Below, in pieces: positions 26,501 through 38,415 of a stretch of DNA of 64,000 bases; positions within the stretch are counted from its first letter, which is position 1, and the number at the start of each line of letters is the position of its first letter. The translations under genes were made by a program, and so were the position numbers. The DNA is from Trichoplax sp. H2 (taxonomy: Eukaryota > Placozoa > Uniplacotomia > Trichoplacea). The stretch covers positions 1,364,001 through 1,428,000 of the forward strand of contig NOWV01000002.1 in NCBI GenBank assembly GCA_003344405.1, in the 5' to 3' direction. The notes under the pieces are model-generated. The model was not told the DNA's origin, searched no databases, and saw only the letters and a list, made by a program, of their open reading frames with translations.

Positions 26501-27829
26501 AATTGTTAGCTAAAGGGAGTATCGTAATCAGGTAAATAGTAATTAATCTCATGTATAGCATGTATCGAAGTAACCTAGACAAAGATGGCACGCTAAATGT
26601 AATATTAAGTATAAAGCTTAAGGTAAAGCATTACTATTACGTAGTTGATTTACATGACCATGCATCATTCAACTGTATTGAATGTTGTCTGGGAATGCTA
26701 ATGACCATGAGGAACACTAGGTCTGATGAACAATTCTTTTCTACTTTTTAATAAGTCAAAACGTCTAAACACTTGCCTTGCGTTCATTTCTTCTGATCAT
26801 GTAAAAGACTTGTGATTGATGATTATTGCGTTGACGCACATTTTTTTTATTATGAACGTTACGTGGCATATCATGAATTATGCATGAGGTAAAGTAATGT
26901 ATAATTATGTATTATGCGTTAATGTGTAGTATTGTACTATAGCACAGTACTAATTTCTCAGGCCATGTTGCCGTAGGGTCCCTACCGTGCCGAGAATGTC
27001 CATGGATACTTGTGGTGTATATCAATACGGTATCATATACAGTAATATGTAGTGCGGTGTAATATAGTTAATAGGAATTTGTATTTTGCAAGATTAGTTT
27101 CGATAATACAAACATGTTATATTTTTTCTTCCATCTCTACGACTTGGAAACTCATCTCTACAGTATACTACTAGACAATCATGTCAAATGTTTTATATTA
27201 CTGCTGTGGATAATATCGCTCTTCGATCTACAGACGTTAATCTTTATGGGAATGAAGTGACATAGAATTAATTTAATTCATCGAGACCATATAAAGCTCT
27301 TTCATGTTTGCTACAGTATATGCACACTCATGCAAGTAGGATGACATATGATAAAAGCGGTAAATGATAGTACTGTAACTGTAATAATTAATTGCTAATT
27401 AGTAATACGTACAACTGCGGTCTTTGCACGTACCGTAAAACCGTATCGTATTTATACCGCGACGTATTTCTCCAATGATCAGTTCTTAAGGGTTCCAAAG
27501 TCGAAATCATCAATCAACGCTATATAATACACCGTGAATGAATATCAGTAGTACAAGAACATTTTCCCCTGCAATTAGTACAATCACTATCAGGCAAATT
27601 CAAAAGTTATAATTTCTTTACGCGGTATACGTGTTTTTCAATGTAATACTGGAACCATCACACACCTAATAGTATTTAAAAATTGAGGTAGCTTATTGAA
27701 ATTTGCCTTATTAACAAATAATGCGAAATTTAATTTTATTCCAAATGGACCTACAGTAGTTGACTTAAGCCATCTCATTTTGCATATAATTAGGAAGGAA
27801 GAGAAAAAATTATTGGATCGTTTACAAGT
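23525..27829. other. long stretch without recognisable genes
   Basis: About 4.3 kb of AT-rich DNA. Open frames (for example 25392-25586, 26551-26751, 27638-27955 minus) have no recognisable domains and no convincing splice partners. Exons of the 23.4-kb anchor gene could be hidden here. No RNA gene was recognised by eye. Confidence 0.4.
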
Positions 27830-28402
27830 ATGAACTCTAACAATGATATCGATGATTTGGATTATCTGGTTGAGTTTCCTATTCGTGATACTTCGGAAGA
27901 TTACGTTGGTATAGAGAATTATAGCAATTGTAATTATGACCCACCACTCTACCACTTTATGGAGATTCGTTCAGAAAATTCCGACTTTAATAACAATATT
28001 GCAGATATTTCACGAGAGAAGGGAAATAAAAGTAAAGATAAAGTATCTGATAAGGACAAGTTTGCAAGGTTTGGTCTATGTGATAAGGTTTTAGAAAATA
28101 TTAAAGTGCCCGACCTAAATAAACTATTGCGTGAAGAGCTGAAAATGCCACCTGATGAAATTTTACAAATCAAAGGAAGACGACGGCTACTTAAAAATTG
28201 TAAATCAGCTAAAAAGAGTCGTAAGAACAAGACGGATAAAGTTAAATGCCTAGAGGATAAATTGGAAGATGTGCTACAAAAATATCATCAACAACTGCAG
28301 GAGGTTATTAATCTTCGAAAAGCAATTCGTGAAATAAACGATGTAAATCGCACCTTAATATGTTGGATTGCATTACTATATGTGCGAACTAATTTACGAT
28401 AG
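27830..28402 (+). CDS. small intronless bZIP-like (Maf/CNC-type) protein
   Basis: Protein of 190 aa from ATG 27830 to TAG. The N-terminal half is acidic and Asn-rich, as in an activation or unstructured region. Around residues 92-145 comes VPDLNKLLREELKMPPDEI, then GRRRLLKNCKSAKKSRKNK, then a predicted coiled coil (KCLEDKLEDVLQKYHQQLQE). This resembles the extended homology region plus basic region plus zipper of Maf/CNC bZIP proteins. The core N-x3-A-x2-S-R signature is present, though the usual NR is NC. The zipper is short and the last 15 residues are hydrophobic. The gene has no intron; AATAAA lies at 28433-28438. Two shorter intronless genes at 33.8 and 37.5 kb share the pattern. Nuclear DNA binding is inferred. 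Confidence 0.6.
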   Translation: MNSNNDIDDLDYLVEFPIRDTSEDYVGIENYSNCNYDPPLYHFMEIRSENSDFNNNIADISREKGNKSKDKVSDKDKFARFGLCDKVLENIKVPDLNKLLREELKMPPDEILQIKGRRRLLKNCKSAKKSRKNKTDKVKCLEDKLEDVLQKYHQQLQEVINLRKAIREINDVNRTLICWIALLYVRTNLR

Positions 28403-28535
28403 GTTAGTGTACAATATAATAAGTGATTTAAAAATAAATATTCAACTTATCGTTTGTAACTATATTTTCGTAAAGTTTTCCTTTGCTTAAAGGATAACCT
28501 GTCAAGCGCATATCATATTTTCAAGTACGGTACAT

Positions 28536-28670
28536 ACGAGATATAATCCAGCACAGATGCAGATTTTAAAATGTTCGATATGGTTTGATACTTTCCGGTA
28601 TCTACGAGATATAATCAAGCACAGAAGCAGATTTTAAAATGCTCGATATGGTTTGATACTTTCCGGTATC
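28536..28670. repeat. tandem duplication of about 68 bp
   Basis: Two direct copies starting ACGAGATATAATC and ending TTTCCGGTATCT lie at 28536-28603 and 28604-28670, differing at a few bases and one indel. They sit just downstream of the bZIP-like gene. A smaller ATCTTACTTTTCAAGT duplication follows. Confidence 0.85.
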
Positions 28671-31600
28671 TTACTTTTCAAGTATCTTACTTTTCAAGTA
28701 ATACTTACAAAATTATATATTAAGTGCAATAGAAGATCCTTAAACAAAAGATCTTATAAACTGTACTCGAACATCAGTGGCATGAAAGAGTTTAGCTTAA
28801 TCCCTTTAGAAACTATCTGTTTATAAAATTACCATGTGTAACCAACAATATTTATTACGTACCATAATTTTAGGAAAGTTTTATGATCCGTATAGTATAC
28901 GATTCTAGTGCTATCATGAGTAGCACTTTTAAATACCCTTGTGAGTCTTTACTACGTAAATTGCTTAGCAAAATGATTTAAAAGATTCACGGTTCCTTAT
29001 TACTGTCATGCTTTGATTTTATTAGTAGAGTGCCGTATTTTGCTTAAGTTATTCATGAGTATGTCTTTTTTACCAAAATTATAGCCATACTGGTACCTAT
29101 GAAGTAATGCAATTTATGTCAAGAGTAACTTGCTTATATTTTCTATTTTTTAATACTGTAACGGGGAGTCAATCAGTGGCATTTTATAACAAAATTGACT
29201 TCAAATAAATCTAAAGTTTTAATCTACATTTTACATAGTACAGTACTTGGTGATAAATGCCTCTATTACCTTCTTGATAATTGACATAACTTCATCACTA
29301 TCAGTTTTGATAGCAGTGTATATTACAAACAGATTTATGCTCACTTTGTTAATATATGCTACTACGAGATATCCTGAGATATTAAATCAAACGCTTATTT
29401 CCAGATGATAACGATTACATTGATTATAATTTAAAATTATTCTAAATGCGCTAAATTTTAATCCGAAAAATTGGTTATTTTGATATGATCCGAAGTAGTG
29501 TATAAGATTCTAGAAAATCAAGGTATAAGTATATCGATAGGCGCTACCGTTACATTCTAAGCAAATGCAGTGGAAATGAATAATTTTTAGGAGAATAAGC
29601 TCATAGGTTGGAGAATAATTGTGGAAATATGAAACAGATACCGTTTTAAAAAAAAGACCATATATTTGTTAGTATAGAAGTATTTTAATTCGATACCGAT
29701 ACCCTATTTAATGCTACCCTTGATAAAGTAATTTACTTGATTCTTTCATACAATATACAGTATTATTTAATTAAACTGCAGTAAGGTGCTACTGTAGTAC
29801 TTCCATGACCATGTTGTGTTGTAATTTGGTATTATTTATAGTACTGTATATCTTGTATCTTCTAACTTATTACTGTTACAACTTTTCACGGATATCATCC
29901 TACTGTACAACATAAGATAGTATAACTGCATTAGTACTTGCTGTAATAAGAGAACTATATCCAGTCCGGTGATATGACTTATCTGTAGCCAATCAGTAGC
30001 CGAAAGACTACATACTTATAACTATACACATCGTGCAATCAGTGATTCAAGGATTCAAAGACTCAGAGGCTTTACTCATTCTAATTTCTAGAGATATACT
30101 CTAAGTAGCTAAGTTCTTGACATATCTATTGTAAAGAACATTAGTGGTAAATAACCTCTTACATTGCTAAGAGTAATTCTAATTCTATTTGGATATTAGT
30201 TAACAAACATAACTTGTAAAGATTAAACAAGAATTACTTCATCCTTGAATCTTTATCAGAGTACTTCGACGTCAAGTCATTTATTAACACATACATATAT
30301 TCATCAAGGACTACAAGTACAACATGTTGATCAGCTATTTCCTCATAAAAATGCGATATTAGGTAGTATCTGAAGTTCGGTCAATAAATCTGACACTGTT
30401 TCTGTAGTGCCGTGTAAATTTTAAAATTCCTTCAGTATTAACTAGTTAAGTAATGCTCTAGTTATAAGTACCTATAGCAAATTGATCAAAGTGAAGTGAA
30501 GTGAAGAGAAGTAAGCGAGATCCTACAATTTCATATAAGGATAGCTGCAGTTCTGACATATGAAATTATAATTTTATTAGCGTACGAAAATGGTATATGC
30601 GCGTAATTCTAGTCAAATTTACAGTATTTTCTGGTAATAATAATTCTGTTAGTGCTGTGCTACGGATTTTAAAGTTGCTAATGGCAGAGACTGCGCCAAA
30701 GAAAGGGAGATTAATACTACTGGAATGTCACTGTTAACGAATTTCTTTAGTCACATTATACTTTGCAATATGTATACATCATTGCGATGATGCTGATGTA
30801 CTTAATACAATAGTGCAGAATCTAATTATTGCTAGCCATATCGTACAAACAACTATCATTATTGACAGATATTTAATACAAAATATAATTTGTCTTTGCT
30901 CATATGGCACATTACTTTACATAGATCCTGATTTCTAATATGTACATATTAGAATTGCTTTTGATCAATTAAATACAAATACATGAAAGGTTTAGCATTT
31001 TTAATAAATTCGAGTACTACAGTGAAGTGATCTCTTCCTCACATAATCTGAACTTTCTTAAACAATATGAAGTGGGGGTATTCTGATTGAATTTTCAAGA
31101 TTGTACTTCATACTTTTACCGCTGATAAACCCAGAACATAAATCTAAGGATTATTATCTAAATTAGATATATTTAGGAAGAATATATAACTATAAAATGC
31201 AGTAAATGTCTTAGTAGTTATTATCTAAAGATCCTATCATTTTTATTGGGAATAATATATCCGGGTTACTTTAATCGTTTAGTACTTCAATCTAAGCGTG
31301 TAACCAGATATTATCTATATGCTACTTAACTCTAATTGAGGTACCATACGCCTACATTATAATACACAGCATTATTGAATTATTGAATACTATTAGATCG
31401 GAAACTATTTATGGCACTCTTTTCAAAAAAATGAATGGATAGAACATCTGCATCATCCGTGCTGGAGTTTAAGTATGTCATAAATGAACACTTGACTTCT
31501 GCATATTGTGATATACTAAAATTTTTGAAGACTGTGGCATTATACAGTGCTATTGCGTGTGTGTATACTGCACGAGCACAAGATTGTTTAATTAGTGTTT

Positions 31601-33810
31601 ACCTCGGTGAGCCCTTTGCGAATTCGAAATTGACTGTCGGAAATAAAAAAGAAGAGATATTACTCTAGATTATGGCATGTTCATGGAGCTTTGTAGGTAA
31701 AGTACAAGGTTCAAAGTATTTGCTACTATTTTTGTTCTGTATCGATCTACTCTTCCGAATGAAGACATTTATATTAGTAATATCTGTGGTGTTACGATAA
31801 ATTCCTGTTTGTAGACTTGATTTCAGAAAAACTCTATTAATTATCATAAAATCGTATCTACTTATTCAGTGCGGACAAGCGTTTCGACCGCCAATTAGTC
31901 TTGAAAATCAAAAATACTTTGTACACATGCGAGGATCAAAATAATATATAAATATCACATATAGGTAGCGTAGAATTTGCGTACAGTATATTCAAAATGT
32001 ATATTAAAAATTTGTAAAATTCTTTGATTGCTAACTAAAACATTACCCAAAAGTTGCATTTACAGGAATAATGCGATCATACACATATCCCGCATAAAGT
32101 AAGATTGAAAGCGATCTGCAATACTTCAACCAGAGTAGACACAAGAAAGCCACTTTAAAATGATAAACGTATGATAGTGAAACATGTAAATTTGCATAGT
32201 TTTGGGATAAGATCTTTATCTATTAATCTTATGATAAATTAGTCAGTTACCCATTACCCTTTTCAACAACTTATCTAGCTTAGATTAAATACAACACAAA
32301 TAGCAAGACTCTTCAGTGGTCCAATCTTAAATAAATCACATCGAGCATATCGATTCACAAATCGTACCAAAGTAAAGCATAACTCGAGCGTTATTTCTTC
32401 ACCGTTAAAACTAATTGAAATTAGTAGGAGTAATAACGGACGCACAGTTATTAAGATTAACAACCTTGAATTCAAACTTAAGTTAGCTTAAGAACAAAAA
32501 ACATCACTTTATTTTCACAGTTGCCAACAATCTTACAAAGAAATTATAATAGGGCTAAAGTAACCCCTTTAACAATCAAACTATCAAAGAATGAGAATGC
32601 TCACGATTTTAGGTGTATCTTAACATTTAACTTCTTACTTCACTACACCACTTTTTATATGCTATGCAGAGCAGTTGGCGATACTAGGATACTGATTTGT
32701 CACTTTAAACTATTGTAAATCAAACTAGCAATTAATCATATAAGTAGGATAGATATATACTATCCTAGATACACGGAAATACTAATCGTAAATTCATTAT
32801 TGTAATCATAGTTCAGCTATAAATTGTATCTTTCTACAGAGTACGGAACATAACTATAAAATCCACAAAGACAAAGCAGCCGTCTTAGAGTAGAACTCAG
32901 ATCGAAATGTCTGGGTTCATACTGTATTGCATCATAAAGCAAAATAACTTTTACTGTATCTTATGATCAAAGTTGGCTGCCATTTTTTATCTTCATTAAG
33001 GCTTGAATGTTATACAGTATTAGCTAAATATATCACTTGAATTACAATCTAACATTGTGTAAGTCTAAACTATATTACTGGATACTATTCAATTCTAATC
33101 ATGATAAAGTTTTCGGGTTTACAATGTACTAAGACACATTGGAGTTAAATCTACTGTGATTAAACCAAATAAGTTATAGAATTTACTTTAGTCTACAAAA
33201 ACTTCAATATTAACCTTTATCACATAGGATAGCAAAATCTGCAAAGGAATACTACGTACTAAATAAAAGAGGATAAAAAGTAAACTAAACTTGTTGAATT
33301 TGCTAAGGCTACAAATCGTTTTTATCGCGCCTACAATATACAACACACCTATGTATAAAATACTGTTTCCGAAAAACAGTCATGCAATACGGATTTAAAG
33401 AGGATAGTTTATCTGCCATGGGCGATACAAGGAAGTTCTAAGAAAGCCTAGTTGTCTCAGAACTCCCTAACGTTACGATTAGATAGATCGTTGAGGATTC
33501 TTTTCGTAAACGTCATTGCTAATACAAAATGTACCGTAAAAATCTCTAGCAATGGTTGTTACTGCATCGCCCATACAAATAGGAGTAAAAGCGTTTGTCG
33601 ATTCTCATTTATAATACTCTCTATCCGTGATTGCATAACTGTTCTCTTTTAAAACTTGCCAAATCCTTTAGTTAGCAATTTAGCAGCTTTAAAAGGCGAA
33701 ACTACAAAATTTAAAATACTGTAAGAACAAAATGGGATCTTGGAAGTGCAACGTTGCCATGTGACAAATTCCAGCTTAAGCAGGTGATGCGATTTGGACG
33801 TTAATTTTTT
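28671..33810. other. long stretch without recognisable genes
   Basis: About 5.1 kb of AT-rich DNA with only short open frames of low-complexity composition (for example 31435-31668 and 32275-32475 minus). A few GAAGT repeats occur near 30490-30515. I see no exon or RNA gene I can support. Confidence 0.4.
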
Positions 33811-34260
33811 TTATATGCTGATCTCCAATTTCAAATTCTCATCCGCTAAGTGTTCGATCTGTTGAAGCTTCAGCGGCTGCGGCAGCCTAGGATCTCTTGT
33901 AACAGTACGAATTTTTTGGATTTGTAGTCGAAGTTTCGCAATGCATTTGGCATCTTCCTCCCTTTTTTCGGAAGACCGCTTTTGCCGCAGTTTCGAGTTT
34001 TTAATATTTTGATTCTTCTTTCGGATATTGCGAATCAGATTCCGTCCAGGTTTCCTAAGTTCCATCGGTATCTTACGTAGGATATCATTATAATATTTCA
34101 CTCCTTCTTCTGCTAACTCTTCAGCCGTGCTCCCTGATGTAATGACTAAGGTCATTCTTAATTGGAATTCTTCATCTTGAACGATGGGTTTCACCCTGTC
34201 GTCCATAACATAGTCGACTATGTTGTTCAGATCTTTACTTGGAGAATGGTTAAGGGCCAT
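33811..34260 (-). CDS. small intronless basic protein, related to the neighbouring bZIP-like genes
   Basis: Protein of 149 aa from ATG (34260-34258) to the stop at 33811. A mixed N-terminus with an acidic patch is followed by STAEELAEEGVKYYNDIL, then RKIPMELRKPGRNLIRNI and the strongly basic RKKNQNIKNSKLRQKRSSEK. A helical C-terminus rich in Leu, Ile and Lys/Arg follows (CIAKLRLQIQKI, then LKLQQIEHLADENLKLEI). Alignment by eye with the gene at 37503-38006 is clear: LA..xK..N..L+K+P...RK....LI...R+K, then +R+RRSS+.R. It also aligns, more weakly, with the basic region of the 27830-28402 gene (RRLLKN against RNLIRN). A divergent bZIP is the best guess; other basic nuclear or RNA-binding proteins are possible. 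It lies directly beside a duplicated, gap-containing block. Confidence 0.55.
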   Translation of the reverse strand: MALNHSPSKDLNNIVDYVMDDRVKPIVQDEEFQLRMTLVITSGSTAEELAEEGVKYYNDILRKIPMELRKPGRNLIRNIRKKNQNIKNSKLRQKRSSEKREEDAKCIAKLRLQIQKIRTVTRDPRLPQPLKLQQIEHLADENLKLEISI

Positions 34261-34670
34261 TACTTCAATGTTTCCTAGTCCAATGGGCGATAACTAACAG
34301 TATCGACTTGCTACTTAATTAATCATCAAATAAGGAGAAACTTTCGGGAGCAAATCCACCTCAGTTCTTCATCCCAATCCACTTTGATGTGTCTGATCGG
34401 AAAATAGTCTTACTTGCTGTTCTGTAGTACAGTACCGTACCGAACTTGGGCTACAAGTCCAGTACTGTACACTGTGTAGCAAAATTTGCCTTTATTTAGT
34501 TATTATTCCGCAGGTGCTTTAATAAAACAGAAATTTAACTACGGATTTGAAATCTTCAATTAATGCACTATCGTTTGAATTACTTTTTACATGATTTGGT
34601 CAATATTAAAGCATTTACAGTACTTATTTAATAATCTGGAACGAAAAAGATCACGCTGTACTGTACAGTA

Positions 34671-34690
34671 NNNNNNNNNNNNNNNNNNNN
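34671..34690. other. assembly gap (20 N)
   Basis: Run of 20 N. Its right edge restarts sequence already present at 34306, so the two sides overlap in content. Confidence 0.99.
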
Positions 34691-35892
34691 ACTTGCTACT
34701 TAATTAATCATCAAATAAGGAGAAGCTTTCGGGAGCAAATCCACCTCAGTTCTTCATCCCAATCCACTTTGATGTGTCTGATCGGCAAAACAGTCTTACT
34801 TGCTGTTCTGTAGTACAGTACCGTACCGAACTTGGGCTACAAGTCCAGTACTGTACAGTGTACAGTACAGTATCACATTTTTAAATTTGTACTGTACACT
34901 GTGTAGCAAAATTTGCCTTTATTTAGTTATTATTCCGCAGGTGCTTTAATAAAACAGAAATTTAACTACGGATTTGAAATCTTCAACTAATGCACTATCG
35001 TTTGAATTACTTTTTACATGATTTGGTCAATATTAAAGCATTTACAGTACTTATTTAATAATCTGGAACGAAAAAGATCACGCTGTACTGTACAGTATCA
35101 CATTTTTAAATTTGTACTGCACAGCATCGGATTGCAATTTGCCAGTCGTAACCGCCAAAATCCATCGCTCAACGTGGCAAATTGCAAACATTTACTTACG
35201 GATTGACGGAAATAATGTTCCCTTGCACACTAAAGCTACAGTATACGTCCTGTTATTTCTTACCGTTTTCGAAAAAGGAATTGTATACCAAATTGTTGAT
35301 TGGCTCAACGAACTCTGCACGATGTGTACTGTACGTGATTGGACCACTACAATGTACAGTAGTTATCCATAACACGGTATGGGCGAGCAGTACGAGTACG
35401 GTTAGGATTGAGAAAATGAAGAAGCCGAGGTTATCTGACCAGGCCTAAGGAAGCGCTTAATTCTTCAGTATACTGTACACAATCAGTGATGACCAACACT
35501 TTGACAACCATTTTCCACTGTTTTAACAATATACCTTTTATTGATTTACACAACTACCTCTAAAATTCTCGTCAATGAGAGTCACGCCGCATGATCAAAT
35601 TAACGTATTACATTTATTTATACTGTACTGAATGTCGATTCACAAATGTAAGATTTCAATCGACACACTATTCCTTGACCGTTCAAGTACACAGCCAAAT
35701 TTAAAACCAATTAAAATATATATATTTGCTACCTAACAAGTGCAACCATGACACAATTTCCGAATTAGTCCAATGTATCAAGACAAGCGTGTGATCATTT
35801 TAAAGGAAAGAAGGAAGCAGCAAGGTTGGGTCAATGTGGATCGTATTTCGTGAAGGGTGCAAATATGGCAAAAGATCGATTGTATGGACCGT

Positions 35893-35912
35893 NNNNNNNN
35901 NNNNNNNNNNNN
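35893..35912. other. assembly gap (20 N)
   Basis: Run of 20 N. Its left edge ends in sequence repeated at 37181-37192 and its right edge restarts sequence present at 34912. Confidence 0.99.
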
Positions 35913-37502
35913 TTTGCCTTTATTTAGTTATTATTCCGCAGGTGCTTTAATAAAACAGAAATTTAACTACGGATTTGAAATCTTCAATTAATGCACTATC
36001 GTTTGAATTACTTTTTACATGATTTGGTCAATATTAAAGTATTTACAGTACTTATTTAATAATCTGGAACGAAAAAGATCACGCTGAGTGTGATTATTTT
36101 CGATGGCACCCCGAAAACATATAATTGTATAGGCTAAATCAGACCCAAACTAGATAAATTCTATACTTGATTGTAGCCTAATAGCTCAGGAATGCCAACT
36201 TGGTTCTTATTTCTCTATTGACATAGTACGTTCATGTTATCATGATAATCTATCTTGGGAGATATGCTTCTATGGGTATATATAAATACTATACAGGAAT
36301 TTCAACGGAATACAACTTTAATTTTTTAACGAAGAGGAGACATCGAAAATAGTCATACTGTACAGTACAGTATCACATTTTTAAATTTGTACTGTACAGC
36401 ATCGGATGGCAATTTGCCAGCCGTAACCGCCAAAATCCATCGCTCAACGTGGCAAATTGCAAATATTTACTTACGGATTGACGGAAATAATGTTCTCTTG
36501 CACACTAAAAAAGCTACAGTATACGTCCTGTTATTTCTTACCGTTTCGAAAAAGGAATTGCACATACAGTATACCAAGTTGTTGATTGGCTCTACGAACT
36601 CTGCACGATGTGTACTGTACAGTACGTGATTGGACCACTACAAGAAATGTACAGTAGTTATCCATAACACGGTATGGGCGAGCAGTACGAGTACGGCTAG
36701 GATTGAGAAAATGAAGAAGCCGAGGTTATCTGACCAGGCCTAAGGAAGCGCTTAATTCTTCACTATACTGTACACAATCAGTGATCACCAACACTTTGAC
36801 AACCATTTTCCACCGTTTTAACAATATACCTTTTATTGATTTACACAACTACCTCTAAAATTCTCGTCAATGAGAGTCACGCCGCATGATCAAATTAACG
36901 TATTACATTTATTTGTACTGTACTGAATGTCGATTCACAAATGCAAGATTTCAATCAACACACTATTCCTTGACCGTTCAAGTACAGTACACAGCCAAAT
37001 TTAAAAACAATTAAAATATATATATTTGCTACCTAACAAGTGCAACCATGATACAATTTCCGAATTAGTCCAATGTATCAAGACAAGCGTGTGATCATTT
37101 TAAAGGAAAGAAGGAAGCAGCAAGGTTGGGTCAATGTGGATCGTATTTCGTGAAGGGCGCAAATATGGCAAAAGATCGATTGTATGGACCGTTACAGTTC
37201 TGTTAAAGACTTACTACAGTACAGAGCTGTCCGGTCCACTCTAATCGATCTTGCAATATTTGCTCTCTTCACGGAATACGCTTCCCATTGACCTATCCTT
37301 GTTGACCTGTTTGTTTCCAATACTAATTCAAAAATTCTTTAGTTCACAAATGAGTAGCATAAAAACAGCCAAGCTACGAGACACAAATGTTTGACTTTAA
37401 CCATTTGAGAAACTAACAACAGAATAAAACTACAGTAGACACTTTTCACGACTAATTTAAGGTCGTAAAAACGTTCTGGAGCGGCTACTAATTAAAGCTA
37501 CT

Positions 37503-38006
37503 CTAAAAATCATAACGATGATTCGCAATCATTTCAAGCACCATGCGAAGCGATGATTCGCAATCATAATTCAACACGGTATGATTGATATTTTCTATGA
37601 GTTGTTCATATCTTTTGACAGTGTCTTGAAGATTTGTTCTTTCATGAGATGACCGACGTCTTCGGTTTCTTGAGTAAGAACGGCTCTTCTTCTTTCTCCG
37701 CATTTTGCTAATTAGCATTTTAGCGCTCTTTCTTTCAGCCTTTGGCATTTTCTGTAGCAATCTATTGCGTACTTTAGTATTTTTATCAGCCAATTGATCG
37801 ACAGTAAATTCTGTAAGCAAGTATATGCTCGATTTTAGATAGGCTTCGTCGTCGTCCAAGACTGAACCAGACGGCAAATCGTTCCTTTGAGGATTCGAGG
37901 CTTCGACAGTTGGCAAGCTGGGGTCATTTTGAATAGCACAATCGCTGAAAATCTGGCTTAGTTCCAGGTACCAGTCACCATGTTCGCTATTGCTTTCGCT
38001 AGCCAT
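37503..38006 (-). CDS. small intronless basic protein, bZIP-like paralogue
   Basis: Protein of 167 aa from ATG (38006-38004, MASESNSEHGDWYLEL) to the stop at 37503. An acidic N-terminal half is followed by TEFTVDQLADKNTKVRNRLL, QKMPKAERKSAKMLISKM and the very basic RRKKKSRSYSRNRRRRSSHE, then a helix (TNLQDTVKRYEQLIENI). The order (acidic region, linker helix, basic stretch, helix) matches the proteins at 27830-28402 and 33811-34260. The open frame continues upstream only from a TTG codon, so the ATG given is preferred. The canonical bZIP Asn and Ala are not conserved here. A DNA-binding role is inferred only. Confidence 0.55.
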   Translation of the reverse strand: MASESNSEHGDWYLELSQIFSDCAIQNDPSLPTVEASNPQRNDLPSGSVLDDDEAYLKSSIYLLTEFTVDQLADKNTKVRNRLLQKMPKAERKSAKMLISKMRRKKKSRSYSRNRRRRSSHERTNLQDTVKRYEQLIENINHTVLNYDCESSLRMVLEMIANHRYDF

Positions 38007-38154
38007 TTTCCAAGACAGAATAACTATATTTGTAGTTATCCTCGTAAACTTCAAAATTTGGGAGAAGGAATAGAGCCTTACCGCGACTTACCGCGCCTTT
38101 TTTCAGTTGACCCTTCGGAGATGGCTCTCAACTAATAACTTTTGAACGCAAAAG

Positions 38155-38415
38155 GAACCGGTTTTACAGTATAGTACAGTACTTACTGTACAGTACAGTA
38201 CAGTCTAGAAGTACTGTAAAGTACACTATGTACTGTACTAAAGGTCATTTTTTTTCTTGCACAGTACAGTACAGTAGTCATTGACATATTGCACAGTATG
38301 TCGCCTACTGTCCAGTCTCTTTGTACACTCATTCTAGCCTGTACCCTAGGGTTCAGAGTCCTGGATCAGACATGACTGGGATTACTTTCTCTTTACTGTA
38401 CAGTGTACAGTACAC
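38155..38415. repeat. GTACAGTAC/TACTGTAC palindromic repeat cluster
   Basis: Dense run of ACAGTACAGTACAGT-type words on both strands at 38165-38285, with a second patch at 38395-38415. It lies upstream of the 37.5-kb gene and belongs to the same word family as at 17, 20 and 34-36 kb. Confidence 0.8.

Larger units (their letters stand above)
34306..37192. repeat. duplicated block interrupted by two assembly gaps
   Basis: Segment 1 occurs at 34306-34670, again at 34691-35097 (with an extra insert of about 42 bp of GTAC words), and in part at 35913-36086. Segment 2 occurs at about 35084-35892 and again at about 36356-37192, with scattered substitutions and small indels. Both N gaps sit exactly where one copy breaks off. 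This suggests either a recent tandem duplication or two alleles placed side by side by the assembler. No gene is recognised inside. The open frames at 35112-35372 and 36387-36629 are the same stretch in the two copies and break differently. Confidence 0.85.

Noticed and set aside
35112-36629. Similar open frames (86 and 80 codons) in the two duplicated copies
   Set aside because: They follow repeat sequence, start inside GTAC words and diverge by frameshifts between the copies, so coding constraint is absent.
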